Below, piece after piece: positions 17,374-25,879 of a stretch of 64,000 nucleotides of DNA. Source of the DNA: an uncultured Muribaculaceae bacterium (GTDB taxonomy: Bacteria > Bacteroidota > Bacteroidia > Bacteroidales > Muribaculaceae); contig CAJTRS010000008.1 in NCBI GenBank assembly GCA_910578805.1, positions 1-64,000 on the forward strand, given 5' to 3'. Below the pieces are notes generated by a model. It was not told the DNA's origin and made no database searches. It saw nothing but the letters and a program-made list of their open reading frames with translations. The translations under genes and the position numbers were made by a program. The first letter of the stretch is position 1; every line of letters starts with the position of its first letter.

Positions 17374-18164
17374 ACCGATACTTTGCCCGGAATATGCGGG
17401 TGCGGGTCGTAACCTTCGAGCCTGAAATCCTCATATCGGAAACCGAATATGTCATTCACGTCCGGATTTATCACCATGTGCGGTAAATGCCGCGGTTCAC
17501 GCTGTAACTGAAGCCTGACCTGGTCAATATGGTTAGTATATATATGTGCGTCGCCGAGAGTGTGCACGAATTCTCCGGCTTCCAGCCCGGTTACCTGCGC
17601 CATCATCATGAGCAGAAGCGCATAGGAAGCTATATTGAAGGGCACTCCCAGAAATATGTCGGCACTGCGCTGATACAACTGGAGACTGAGCTTTCCGCCG
17701 GCCACATAAAATTGAAAAAACGCATGACACGGCGGAAGATTCATATTGGGAATGTCAGCCACATTCCAGGCGCTGACTATCATGCGACGCGAATCAGGAT
17801 CATTCTTTATCATATCGGTGACCTCGGCTATCTGGTCTATGGAGCCGCCGTTGTAATCAGGCCACGAACGCCACTGGTAGCCATAGATGTGACCGAGATC
17901 GCCATCGTCGCCGGCCCATTCGTTCCATATTCTCACACCATTGTCCTGAAGATACTTCACATTTGTGTCACCTTTGAGAAACCACAGGAGTTCGTGTATG
18001 ATGGAGCGCAGATGGAGCTTTTTGGTTGTAAGCAACGGAAATCCGTCGGACAGGTCAAACCTCATCTGGTAGCCGAACACACTGCGGGTGCCGGTGCCGG
18101 TACGGTCGCCTTTGTCTGTACCATGCTCAAGCACATGGTCGAGTAGCTGTAGATACTGTTTCAT
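17370..18164 (-). CDS. thyA: Thymidylate synthase
   Basis: 264 residues, the same length as the E. coli enzyme. Methylates dUMP to dTMP using methylene-tetrahydrofolate. Catalytic cysteine C146 lies in [30 protein letters not shown] forms the dUMP site, and the phosphate-binding arginine region [11 protein letters not shown] is near residue 21. Overlaps the membrane ferredoxin gene (upstream) and folA (downstream) by four bases each, so the three are one translational unit. Confidence 0.98.
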   Translation of the reverse strand: MKQYLQLLDHVLEHGTDKGDRTGTGTRSVFGYQMRFDLSDGFPLLTTKKLHLRSIIHELLWFLKGDTNVKYLQDNGVRIWNEWAGDDGDLGHIYGYQWRSWPDYNGGSIDQIAEVTDMIKNDPDSRRMIVSAWNVADIPNMNLPPCHAFFQFYVAGGKLSLQLYQRSADIFLGVPFNIASYALLLMMMAQVTGLEAGEFVHTLGDAHIYTNHIDQVRLQLQREPRHLPHMVINPDVNDIFGFRYEDFRLEGYDPHPHIPGKVSV

Positions 18165-19129
18165 TTGTTATCGCTATGTCGGTGTGAACCGGAATTATCG
18201 GAATTTTGTGTTCTGGAGGCCTCGGAGGTACCGCGACTCTCCACCGCCGTACCCTGCCTGCGGGCAATCCCCGTGATACGCTGCATCATAGGTTCGGAAA
18301 GCTGTTTGCGTCTTGCGGTGTAGTGAATGGCATCGTTCGGGCACACGTTGATGCAGTCGAAGCAATCCACACAACGCGAACCGTCAACCACATGATCCGT
18401 AAGGTCTATGCACTCACCCTTGCACACCTCCTCACAGCGGCGGCACTGGATACACTTGTCGGTGTCAATATCGATCTGGAATATGGCATACCGGCTCACA
18501 AAACCGAGAGTGGTGCCTATGGGACACAGCGTATTGCACAGCACACGCCCCTTGCGTGCCGACACCATGACCACAGCCACAAAAAGAAACGTAGCTATGA
18601 TCGATCCGGTAATGGTTGTGGACATCACAACCACCGCCTGACGCTCGGTGAGCCCGATATTATACAGAAGATTGGCGGCAGGATTCATAAGTTGCGCCAA
18701 AAAGCTGTCGCATATACGTTTATACGCCAGATAAGGATCGAGCACGGAAACCACGACAGCCACACCTCCAACCATGCACCCTACCATAAGGGCAAGCATC
18801 ACATAGCGCACAGTCACCGACGGACGGCTGTAATGGTAGGGATACCGGCGGGCGCGGCGGCCAAGCCTGATACTGCGCGCGGATATATCCTGTAAAGTCC
18901 CCATCGGACATACCGACGAGCAATATATGCGCCCGAACACAAGGGTTATCATAAGCCATACCACAAACGAAAACAGCGACAGCGCCCTCACGGCAGAACC
19001 TATCTGTATCCGTTCGAGCCAGTCACACACACCCGGTATCACGAAGCATGAACATGAAAGGCCGGCGGTAAGCACTACAAATATCACCAGCGACACTATT
19101 ATGCGTGTATATCTGAGCAATCGGTTCAT
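18161..19129 (-). CDS. Membrane-bound 4Fe-4S ferredoxin protein, NapH/YccM-like
   Basis: 322 residues with about five membrane segments. Two short cysteine motifs lie next to membrane helices (CSSVCPMG near residue 72; CNTLCPIG near residue 197), and two ferredoxin clusters follow ([11 protein letters not shown] and [12 protein letters not shown], about 222-270). This is the NapH/NosR C-terminal/YccM organisation, an inner-membrane electron-transfer protein with cytoplasmic 4Fe-4S centres. The last 45 residues are polar and rich in Ser, Arg, His. No partner reductase lies beside it; it overlaps thyA by four bases and follows tadA by 16. Its electron donor and acceptor are unknown. Confidence 0.87.
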   Translation of the reverse strand: MNRLLRYTRIIVSLVIFVVLTAGLSCSCFVIPGVCDWLERIQIGSAVRALSLFSFVVWLMITLVFGRIYCSSVCPMGTLQDISARSIRLGRRARRYPYHYSRPSVTVRYVMLALMVGCMVGGVAVVVSVLDPYLAYKRICDSFLAQLMNPAANLLYNIGLTERQAVVVMSTTITGSIIATFLFVAVVMVSARKGRVLCNTLCPIGTTLGFVSRYAIFQIDIDTDKCIQCRRCEEVCKGECIDLTDHVVDGSRCVDCFDCINVCPNDAIHYTARRKQLSEPMMQRITGIARRQGTAVESRGTSEASRTQNSDNSGSHRHSDNK

Positions 19130-19145
19130 AGATTAATTCATCATA

Positions 19146-19601
19146 TCAACGCTTGCGGGAAAAGAAATCACGCATCAGCGCCGCACATTCATCACCGAGC
19201 ACCCCTGACGTCACAGTGGTCTTGGGGTGAAATGGCGAGCGGCAGGCAAACACCGAATAACCGCGCTTGGAATCCGGGGCACCGTAAACCACCCTCGATA
19301 TCTGGCTCCACCCTATAGCTCCGGCGCACATCACACACGGTTCAACGGTAACATAGAGAGTGCATTCGGGCAGATATTTTCCTCCGAGGGTCTGCGCGGC
19401 GGCCGTGATAGCCTGCATCTCGGCATGGGCTGTAACATCGCCTAAAGCCTCGGTGAGATTATGGCCGCGCCCTATAACACGCCCGTGAGTCACCACTACG
19501 GCGCCTATAGGTATTTCGTCGGCATCGGCAGCACGACGCGCCTCCTCAAGAGCCATGCGCATATATTTCACATCAATGTCTTCCGTCTCAGCCATAATCA
19601 T
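19146..19601 (-). CDS. tadA: tRNA adenosine(34) deaminase
   Basis: 151 residues. Cytidine-deaminase fold with zinc ligands H59, C89 and C92 and catalytic E61 (HAEM, EPCVMC). Deaminates A34 to inosine in the anticodon of tRNA-Arg(ACG). The lengths and the C-terminal SPFHPKTTVTSGV region fit TadA better than guanine deaminase, though a general nucleoside deaminase cannot be excluded. Overlaps rnz by four bases. Confidence 0.9.
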   Translation of the reverse strand: MIMAETEDIDVKYMRMALEEARRAADADEIPIGAVVVTHGRVIGRGHNLTEALGDVTAHAEMQAITAAAQTLGGKYLPECTLYVTVEPCVMCAGAIGWSQISRVVYGAPDSKRGYSVFACRSPFHPKTTVTSGVLGDECAALMRDFFSRKR

Positions 19602-20509
19602 ATATCTATTCTCAAACCTTCGGAAGCGGGAATCACCTCGTTAAAATTGGCACAGGCATCGCTTACAAGCACCCCCACATCAGTATAACGCTTCGAGTAA
19701 TGTCCGATCACAAGACGTTTGACACCGGCAAGCAGGGCTATACGCGCCGCCTCGGCCGCCGTAGAGTGTCCGCGTTCACGGGCCTGCGCGGCCATAGAGG
19801 AATGGTACGTGGCTTCGTGATACAACACATCGACCCCCCTGACAGCTTCGGCCACACGCGTGTCAAAAGCCGTGTCGGAACAGTAAGCGTAGCTACGTGA
19901 CGGATCGGCGGGAGTCGTAAGCCGCGCATTGGCTATCACCGTACCGTCGGGAGTGATATAATCGTCGCCGGATTTTATGCCGTGGAGAGATGATACAGGA
20001 ATATTATAAAACCGCACCATATCACCGCGCAGATGACGCTGCTTGGGCTTTTCCCGAAACACGAATCCATAGCACGGCACACGGTGGTAAAGCGGAAATG
20101 CCTCTACGGTCAGCGATGCCGATTCATAGATAACACCGCCGGCACCCTTTATGGGAATGAATTTTATCTCAAACGGTGTTTCGCGGCAGAAATAGTCGGC
20201 AATAGAACGCATTATTCCTATACCTTCGGCCGGCAGATGCACAGTGACACAGCCGCGCTTCTCATGTAGAGCCAGCGTTGACAATAACCCGGGCAACCCA
20301 AGACAATGATCTCCATGAAGATGCGATATGAATATATGCCCCAGCCGTGAAAACTGAAGTCTCATGCGCCTCATCATGCATTGCGCACCCTCGCCACAGT
20401 CAATCATGAACAAATTGCCGCGATAGTCTATCACCTGCGATGAAGGATTATGGGCGGGCGTTGGCGTGGCCGAACCGCAACCGAGTATGTTAAGAGTAAA
20501 ATCCGACAT
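19598..20509 (-). CDS. rnz: Ribonuclease Z
   Basis: 303 residues. Metallo-beta-lactamase-fold endonuclease that trims tRNA 3' ends. Motif II is SHLHGDHCLGLPG with H63, H65, D67, H68; further ligands are in the CSDTAFD and HSTAAEAA regions, and the late histidine in VIGHYSKRY. Since neither tRNA in this window encodes CCA, the enzyme's expected role is to generate the end for CCA addition. A -7 box lies 43 bases upstream. First gene of the rnz-tadA-ferredoxin-thyA-folA run. Confidence 0.95.
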   Translation of the reverse strand: MSDFTLNILGCGSATPTPAHNPSSQVIDYRGNLFMIDCGEGAQCMMRRMRLQFSRLGHIFISHLHGDHCLGLPGLLSTLALHEKRGCVTVHLPAEGIGIMRSIADYFCRETPFEIKFIPIKGAGGVIYESASLTVEAFPLYHRVPCYGFVFREKPKQRHLRGDMVRFYNIPVSSLHGIKSGDDYITPDGTVIANARLTTPADPSRSYAYCSDTAFDTRVAEAVRGVDVLYHEATYHSSMAAQARERGHSTAAEAARIALLAGVKRLVIGHYSKRYTDVGVLVSDACANFNEVIPASEGLRIDI

Positions 20510-20552
20510 TTAAAATCTGTTTTTTGGAATCATTATAGATCCAAATGAAACA

Positions 20553-20560
20553 CAAAGATA
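20553..20560 (-). promoter_or_regulatory. Candidate -7 box for rnz
   Basis: TATCTTTG on the minus strand, 43 bases before the rnz start. No clear TTTG at the expected distance. Confidence 0.5.
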
Positions 20561-20651
20561 ATGTTTTTTTCGCTTTTTAACTACCCGAGTGTATCGATTT
20601 CAATAAAGAACATTAATTTGGTTAATTATAAATAAATGTGAGCGTTGTAGC

Positions 20652-20682
20652 TTGACTCGGACTTTATATGTGACTAATTTTG
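20652..20682 (+). promoter_or_regulatory. Full Bacteroidetes promoter in front of a possible small RNA
   Basis: TTG (20652-20654), 20 nt, then TAATTTTG (20675-20682). Start of transcription expected near 20689. It is too far from the DUF3822 start, which has its own box, to be needed for that gene. Confidence 0.65.
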
Positions 20683-20688
20683 CACAGT

Positions 20689-20765
20689 AGTTTTTTCATA
20701 GGATTAGATTTTTAAGGTTTACACTGCCGCCATGTCATCGCGATGATGCCGGGCGGCAGTTTCAT
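20689..20765 (+). ncRNA. Candidate small RNA or structured leader
   Basis: From the expected start at about 20689 the transcript would carry a U-rich segment, then a stem ACTGCCGCC/GGCGGCAGT (20723-20731 with 20752-20760) enclosing a small CATCGCGATG palindrome, followed by TTCATTT. That is a terminator-like end about 77 nt after the start. No start codon or open frame of note lies inside. It may be an independent small RNA, or the leader of the DUF3822-rsmD transcript. Not matched to any family. Confidence 0.4.
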
Positions 20766-20800
20766 TTAAGGATATTCGCGACCGGCAAAAAACAAATAAA

Positions 20801-20833
20801 TTTGTTTTTGCTCTCGACTTATTTGTATCTTTG
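20801..20833 (+). promoter_or_regulatory. Promoter abutting the DUF3822 start
   Basis: TTTG (20801-20804), 21 nt, TATCTTTG (20826-20833). The ATG at 20839 follows after only five bases, so the mRNA would be leaderless, or the true start is the ATG at 20866. Confidence 0.65.
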
Positions 20834-20838
20834 CCCTC

Positions 20839-21672
20839 ATGGAACAAGGACGACTTGAAAAAGACATGATAGCACAGCCTGAGCTCTGGCGCATGATGCT
20901 TATGGTATCTGACAGCCGGCTTGAGGTTGCCCTGTATCCGCCTGTGGCCCGTGAAGAGCTCATATGGCGCAGTTTCAGGTTTGAACCGTCGGCAGCCTCC
21001 ACGCTGAAAGCCATAGAAGATGTGATATATGACAATCCCCTGCTTCTAAGCGACTTCAAAAGCATCGGCTGCATAGTGGATTGCGGCACACGCATAGCCG
21101 TACCCTCTGAAGCCGGCGAAAACGACTGCCGGTTGCTTATGGAACAGACGTGTAGCGGTGACTACATTACTGAAGGTGACGTGGAAATATTCTCCACCGG
21201 CACAGCCAACGCCAATATCTCACTAATCCAGGACCCCGGACTTAAAGCGTTTCTTACAAGAACGTTCTACAACATCAGATTTGTGGAACGTAAAGCCGCC
21301 TTGTGCCGGTATTTCACGGCACACCACGAAGGCATGGCTTCCGCGCGCGTGTATGTGATTATGCACGGCGATGTGCTGACACTCATAGCCATCGATGGCG
21401 ACCGGCTGCTGGCAGCCAACGATTTCCGGTGCCGTTCGGCTGCCGATGCCGCTTATTACGTGCTCGCCTGCATAAAGACTGCCGGACTCGACCCCCACAC
21501 CACAGATGTGACCCTGAGCGGAGAACCGGATTTTGACGGATCGCCGGAGAGCATACTGCGGCAATACCTGCCAAATGTGAAACCGGTGCCATTCCCCATG
21601 CTCCGCTACCGGGTATCGAAACACACTCTCAAAGCACCTATAGACCTGTTAATAAGCCAGCAATGCGAATAA
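20839..21672 (+). CDS. DUF3822 family protein
   Basis: 277 residues, unknown function. DUF3822 proteins are Bacteroidetes-specific, have an actin/hexokinase-like split of two similar halves, and usually lie directly before rsmD, as here (10-base overlap). The N-terminal half has DSRLEVALYPPVARE, the C-terminal half VYVIMHGDVLTLIAIDGDRLL and ADAAYYVLACIKTAGL. No catalytic motif. The alternative start at 20866 (MIAQPEL) would leave room for a normal leader behind the adjacent promoter box. Association with ribosome maturation is suggested only by the neighbour. Confidence 0.8.
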   Translation: MEQGRLEKDMIAQPELWRMMLMVSDSRLEVALYPPVAREELIWRSFRFEPSAASTLKAIEDVIYDNPLLLSDFKSIGCIVDCGTRIAVPSEAGENDCRLLMEQTCSGDYITEGDVEIFSTGTANANISLIQDPGLKAFLTRTFYNIRFVERKAALCRYFTAHHEGMASARVYVIMHGDVLTLIAIDGDRLLAANDFRCRSAADAAYYVLACIKTAGLDPHTTDVTLSGEPDFDGSPESILRQYLPNVKPVPFPMLRYRVSKHTLKAPIDLLISQQCE

Positions 21673-22211
21673 TCAGAGGTAAATACGGCCGCAGGCGCTT
21701 CAATGTGCCCGGCAACATAACAGCTCGACCCACTACGGATTTTGCCCGTGAAAACGTGTTTAACGTGATCGAGAATATGATTGATATAGAAGATATCACC
21801 GCACTTGATCTATTTGCTGGCACAGGAGCCGTGACATTCGAACTCCTTTCGCGCGGCGCCGCCTCCGTGACCTCGGTTGAAAAAGCCCCGACGCAATTCC
21901 GCTTCATCGAGAAAGTGGCATCTGAACTCGGCGAAAAGAATCTGCACTTGGTGCGTGGCGACGTGTTCAGATACCTTTCCGCGGCACCGAAACAGAAGTT
22001 TGACTTCGTGTTTGCCGACCCGCCTTACGACATGCCTGCTTTTGCCGAAGTGCCAGCGGCGGTACTCGGTTCGGGCATTATAAAAGATGGCGGTATATTC
22101 ATTCTCGAACACTCACGCAAACATGACTTTTCCTCCCTTGAGGGATTTCACCGTCATCTGGCCTACGGCAGTGTGAATTTCTCTATATTTATTTGTAAAT
22201 TTGCCACATGA
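21663..22211 (+). CDS. rsmD: 16S rRNA (guanine-966-N2)-methyltransferase
   Basis: 182 residues. Rossmann methyltransferase: MRIIRGKYGRRRF start, RPTTDFARENVFNVIEN (family-typical), SAM motif LDLFAGTGAVTFE, catalytic FADPPYD. Methylates G966 of 16S rRNA in the 30S subunit. Overlaps DUF3822 by ten bases and the next gene by four; a promoter box for the latter lies inside its last codons. Confidence 0.95.
   Translation: MRIIRGKYGRRRFNVPGNITARPTTDFARENVFNVIENMIDIEDITALDLFAGTGAVTFELLSRGAASVTSVEKAPTQFRFIEKVASELGEKNLHLVRGDVFRYLSAAPKQKFDFVFADPPYDMPAFAEVPAAVLGSGIIKDGGIFILEHSRKHDFSSLEGFHRHLAYGSVNFSIFICKFAT
22196..22203 (+). promoter_or_regulatory. -7 box abutting the DivIC/FtsB-like start
   Basis: TAAATTTG inside the end of rsmD, four bases before the ATG at 22208. 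No strong -33 element. If real, it gives a leaderless mRNA. Confidence 0.4.
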
Positions 22212-22525
22212 AACCCAAGCGACACAGAACATTCCTGCAGTGGTGCCGGCGATATATCAGCCTGAGTCTGGTAGCAATTACCGGAGCTTTGGCCTATATA
22301 ATGTTTTTCACCGAAAAGTCCACCGGAGAGACCTACCGCTACACCCGCAAGGTGGAGCAGCTGAAAGCACAACTGAAATCGGAACAGGACTCACTGGAAT
22401 ATTATAAACGGCTAAACAAAAATGTTTACACCTCTGTCGATGCCATGGAGCAGGTGGTGCGCGAGAATTTCCACATGCAGCGCGCCAATGAAGATGTGTA
22501 TGTGGTGGAGAGAGTAAGCAGATAA
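22208..22525 (+). CDS. Septum formation initiator family protein (FtsB/DivIC-like)
   Basis: 105 residues: short basic N-terminus, one membrane segment (about 17-37), a heptad-rich coiled coil (about 44-72, KVEQLKAQLKSEQDSLEYYK) and a C-terminal REN-FHMQR motif typical of FtsB/DivIC. Known members form a complex with FtsL and FtsQ/DivIB at the division septum. It overlaps rsmD by four bases. Confidence 0.87.
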   Translation: MKPKRHRTFLQWCRRYISLSLVAITGALAYIMFFTEKSTGETYRYTRKVEQLKAQLKSEQDSLEYYKRLNKNVYTSVDAMEQVVRENFHMQRANEDVYVVERVSR

Positions 22526-22542
22526 CACCGACACGATAAGAT

Positions 22543-22920
22543 ATGAACGACAAGACCTACACACGCAAAAATGCGTGGACCACATGGATATTCAATGCCG
22601 GATTGCTGTGCGTGATGATAGGCACGGCTATGCCGCTGATCATGCACGGCTCCGAGGCCTACAAATGGATATACTGTGCGGGAGCCCTGATGAGCCTGTG
22701 CGGCAAACTGCTGCGCCGCACACCCTCCGGCCTGCCCATGAACGTGAAACGCCTTATGCGCATAGAGATATGGGCCACCATAATGTTCTGCGCCGGAGGA
22801 TTCTTCATGTGGTACACCTTGGGGAGCTACGGCGCCATGGACTGGATAGCATTTACCCTCGCCGGGGGCATAATTCTGATATACACCTCCATAATGATAC
22901 CACGGCGAATGTCAAAATAA
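22543..22920 (+). CDS. Small polytopic membrane protein
   Basis: 125 residues with four predicted membrane segments (about 16-34, 43-56, 74-92, 100-118) and a central basic loop (KLLRRTPSGLP, VKRLMRIE). Not recognised beyond this. It lies 17 bases after the FtsB/DivIC-like gene and 47 before coaX. Placement next to a divisome gene suggests, but does not show, a cell-envelope role. Confidence 0.7.
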   Translation: MNDKTYTRKNAWTTWIFNAGLLCVMIGTAMPLIMHGSEAYKWIYCAGALMSLCGKLLRRTPSGLPMNVKRLMRIEIWATIMFCAGGFFMWYTLGSYGAMDWIAFTLAGGIILIYTSIMIPRRMSK

Positions 22921-22953
22921 GCTAATTAAGCCGTAGTCTTAACCAAGATTTAC

Positions 22954-22961
22954 TAACTTTG
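22954..22961 (+). promoter_or_regulatory. -7 box abutting coaX start
   Basis: TAACTTTG, six bases before the ATG at 22968. No clear -33. Same near-leaderless geometry as at 20839, 22208 and 27240. Confidence 0.5.
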
Positions 22962-22967
22962 CGCCAA

Positions 22968-23708
22968 ATGGCACTACATCTATCCATCGACCAGGGTAAT
23001 TCGGCCGCAAAAATGGCTTTGTGGCGCGATGACGAACTCGTAGCAATGAGCATAGAGCGCAGCCTCACGCCCGATGTGCTCGCGGGGTTCATAGCCCGCG
23101 GCAACGCGCCTGTCGATGCAGCCATCTACTGCTCTGTAGCCTCTAAAGGCACCGAAGTGGTAGCCTGCCTTGAAAATATGGTCAGACGGGTAATGAGACT
23201 CCAGGCCTCAACACCGTTGCCCATAGAGATTGAATACGGCAAACCCGGCTCCCTTGGTGCCGACAGGATAGCTGCCGCTGTAGGAGCGAGAGCACTCATG
23301 CCCGACAGATCATTGCTGGTAGTTGACGCCGGCACTGCGGTTACCTACGATGCGGTAACCCCCGACGGAAAGTTCATCGGAGGCAACATCGCCCCGGGTA
23401 TGAACATGCGCCTGGAGGCCCTGCACCGCTTCACTGCCAGACTGCCGCGAGTGGAAATGCCTCGCACACTGCCTGCCGACAGATTTCTCGGCCATGATAC
23501 CGCCTCGGCCATGATACTCGGTGCGGTATATGGAATAGTTGGAGCGATATCATACTATCACTCGCATCTGCCGCAAGACACCAGAGTAGTGATGACAGGA
23601 GGCTGGGCTGAAGAGTTGAGCCGTCTGTGTGATTTTGACGTGCTTGTAGAGCCCAATTTAGTGAGCAAGGGTCTTAACAGAATATTAATGTACAATGAAA
23701 ATATCTAA
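22968..23708 (+). CDS. coaX: Type III pantothenate kinase
   Basis: 246 residues from the ATG at 22968; the upstream TTG at 22959 is part of the promoter box and is not a likely start. First step of coenzyme A synthesis. ASKHA fold: phosphate-1 loop LSIDQGNSAAK with D8, GADRIAAAVGA, catalytic-region VVDAGTAVTYD, and GGNIAPGMNMR. CoaX has no feedback inhibition by CoA and often needs a monovalent cation. Overlaps the outer-membrane protein gene by 14 bases. Confidence 0.95.
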   Translation: MALHLSIDQGNSAAKMALWRDDELVAMSIERSLTPDVLAGFIARGNAPVDAAIYCSVASKGTEVVACLENMVRRVMRLQASTPLPIEIEYGKPGSLGADRIAAAVGARALMPDRSLLVVDAGTAVTYDAVTPDGKFIGGNIAPGMNMRLEALHRFTARLPRVEMPRTLPADRFLGHDTASAMILGAVYGIVGAISYYHSHLPQDTRVVMTGGWAEELSRLCDFDVLVEPNLVSKGLNRILMYNENI

Positions 23709-24957
23709 AAAACTATCGTTTTTGGCTCTCGGCTTATTGTCGGTGGCCGTAAATGCGGCCGCACAGGGTATGAGCGTTTCGCCCTACTCCAAATTCGGCT
23801 ACGGATTGCTCAACGACAACGCAACATCATCACAGCGACAGATGGGTGGCGTAGGCTACGCCATGAATTCCGGACGTCAGATCAATGTCATGAATCCGGC
23901 TTCGTATGCCGCCACAGACACCCTTACATTCCTTTTCGACATGGGTCTGGACTTCACCATGCTCCATTCATCGGAAGCGGCTTCGGGCAATAATCCGGCC
24001 ACAAGCGACACCCAATACGGAGGCGGCATAGAATATCTGACCATGCAGGTGCCCATAGGTAAATGCATGGGAGCGAGCCTCGGTCTTGTTCCATACTCCT
24101 CGGTGGGATATTCGTTCGGATCCAAAATTGACAACGGCACCAACTCCCATGAAGGCCAAGGCGGCCTCAACCAGCTCTATATCGGATTTGCCGGACGCCT
24201 CTTCAAGGGATTCAGCATAGGAACCAACGTATCGTATCTGTTCGGCACCACGGTCAATGACGTCTATGTCAACACATCGGCCGGATCATCATCGCTGTTC
24301 GAACAGTTGCTGCGGGTACGTGACTGGCGAGTGCAGTTCGGCGCCCAATATACGCTCAACATCAACAAGGAGCATACACTCACTGCGGGTGTGGTTTACA
24401 GTCCGGGCAAGACACTGCTCGGCAAAGCCCGCGTTATAAAATACGATGTGTCGGCTGATGAAAAACCCGACACTCTGGCACAGCGCTCGCTCAAAGGCAA
24501 CGCCTCCCTGCCCGACACCTGGGGTGCCGGACTCAACTACGGCTGGCAAGGACGCCTGCATGTGGAGGCCGACTTCACCTACCAGCCCTGGAGCAAGGTA
24601 AAGACAATATCCATGCCCCAGTTCGAGTCAACACGCTTTGCCGACCGCTGGCAGGTGAATCTTGGTGCTGAATTCCGCCCGTCGCTCCGAGGCAAATACT
24701 TCCAGCGCATGAGCTACCGCGCCGGAGCCTTTTTCAACCGCGATTACATGATGGTAGGCGACAATAATGTGCGCGAGTACGGAGTATCATTCGGATTTGG
24801 ATTCCCAGCCCTTGCTTCTAAAACACTCATCAATCTCGGTTTCGAGTACCGCCACCGTCAGGCCCACCCCAATCCGCTGCTTAAGGAAAACTATTTCAAC
24901 ATAAAGCTCGGCATCAACTTCAACGAGCTCTGGTTCTTCCAGAACAAGATTAAATAA
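23695..24957 (+). CDS. Outer-membrane beta-barrel protein (FadL/PorV-like)
   Basis: 420 residues. Signal peptide ends about residue 23 (VNAAAQ). The body is alternating beta strands with Tyr/Phe-Gly pairs; YSKFGYGLL, QMGGVGYAM and NPASYAATDTLTF at the N-terminus are shared by Bacteroidetes outer-membrane proteins with a plug-like start. It ends in an aromatic-rich strand (ELWFFQNKIK). Situated between coaX and lptC. Substrate unknown; FadL-type lipid uptake is one possibility. Confidence 0.8.
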   Translation: MKISKKLSFLALGLLSVAVNAAAQGMSVSPYSKFGYGLLNDNATSSQRQMGGVGYAMNSGRQINVMNPASYAATDTLTFLFDMGLDFTMLHSSEAASGNNPATSDTQYGGGIEYLTMQVPIGKCMGASLGLVPYSSVGYSFGSKIDNGTNSHEGQGGLNQLYIGFAGRLFKGFSIGTNVSYLFGTTVNDVYVNTSAGSSSLFEQLLRVRDWRVQFGAQYTLNINKEHTLTAGVVYSPGKTLLGKARVIKYDVSADEKPDTLAQRSLKGNASLPDTWGAGLNYGWQGRLHVEADFTYQPWSKVKTISMPQFESTRFADRWQVNLGAEFRPSLRGKYFQRMSYRAGAFFNRDYMMVGDNNVREYGVSFGFGFPALASKTLINLGFEYRHRQAHPNPLLKENYFNIKLGINFNELWFFQNKIK

Positions 24958-24978
24958 CCCTCGCCGGCACTCCGTGAC

Positions 24979-25830
24979 ATGAAACCGGCCTCCTCAGAGA
25001 CAAAGCCATTACACAGGACATTGCGCGCGCTACCGCTTGCAGCATGCGCGGTAGCCTTGTGCGCGGCCGTAGGTCTTACCGGCTGCGGCGAAGAGAAAAA
25101 AGAAGTGATCTCGGGAGAAATCGACCCCGAGCATTTCGCCACCATGACCACCACCGACGTATCGACCCTGATATCCGACTCGGGAGTGATACGCTACCAC
25201 ATCACGGCTCCGCTCTGGCTCGTGTTCGACGAGGCAAGCGAACCCCACTGGAAATTTCCACAGGGACTGTTTCTTGAAAAGTACAACGACTCGTTCAAGC
25301 AGGACGCATCGATCACATCTGACTCGGCCATATATTTCAGGGACAGCCAGTTGTGGAGACTCGACGGATATGTGGAGATCACCAATCCGGCGGGAGAGAA
25401 ATTCCTGACACGACAACTGTTCTGGGATCAGCGCGGACAGAAAGTATATAGTGACTCGTTTATCCACATAGAGCGCGCCGACCGCATAATAGAAGGCTAC
25501 GGATTCGTATCGAACGACCGCATGACCAAATATGAAGTACTCAATGTGTCGGGCATATTCCCCTCCGAGCAGTTCAAACCCGGTGAGACAAGCCGCACAC
25601 GCAATGACACTGTACAGACCGACAGCATTGCAAAGGCACGCCGCTCCGCTCCGCCACGCACACACACGTCACCGTACTCCTCCGACGGAACCGCCACCGT
25701 GATAATCCCCTCGTCCCCAAAAGAGCGCATCGCCGATGAAGCGGAAAAGATCAACCCGGGACAGATGAAAGCGCTAAAACCGGCCAACGGACTTATGTAC
25801 CGCCGCACCGACAAACGTCATTCCCGCTGA
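24979..25830 (+). CDS. lptC: LPS export protein LptC
   Basis: 283 residues. The N-terminus carries a hydrophobic stretch ending in lipobox LTGC (C36), so it is predicted to be a lipoprotein, unlike the membrane-anchored E. coli LptC. The core (about 40-200) is the beta-jellyroll of OstA/LptC: ISDSGVIRYHITAPLW, PQGLFLEKYN, a series of ITSDSAIYF and WRLDGYVEI strands, GQKVYSDSF. The last 80 residues are Pro/Ser-rich and unlike E. coli LptC. It relays LPS from the inner-membrane transporter across the periplasm. Fits the LOS operon 1.4 kb downstream. Confidence 0.9.
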   Translation: MKPASSETKPLHRTLRALPLAACAVALCAAVGLTGCGEEKKEVISGEIDPEHFATMTTTDVSTLISDSGVIRYHITAPLWLVFDEASEPHWKFPQGLFLEKYNDSFKQDASITSDSAIYFRDSQLWRLDGYVEITNPAGEKFLTRQLFWDQRGQKVYSDSFIHIERADRIIEGYGFVSNDRMTKYEVLNVSGIFPSEQFKPGETSRTRNDTVQTDSIAKARRSAPPRTHTSPYSSDGTATVIIPSSPKERIADEAEKINPGQMKALKPANGLMYRRTDKRHSR

Positions 25831-25879
25831 ACCACACGTCAAAACCACCTATAACCGATCGTTTGAACAATAAAACAAA

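Larger units (their letters stand above)
20510..20838. other. 329-base divergent intergenic region
   Basis: Between rnz and the DUF3822 gene. It holds the rnz -7 box, an AT-rich stretch (20561-20640) with nothing I recognise, a complete plus-strand promoter (20652-20682), a possible short RNA ending in a hairpin (to 20765), and a second plus-strand promoter (20801-20833) abutting the DUF3822 start. Confidence 0.7.

Noticed and set aside
22959..22967. TTG start for coaX
   Set aside because: It lies within the TAACTTTG box; the family start (ALHLSIDQGN) follows the ATG at 22968.
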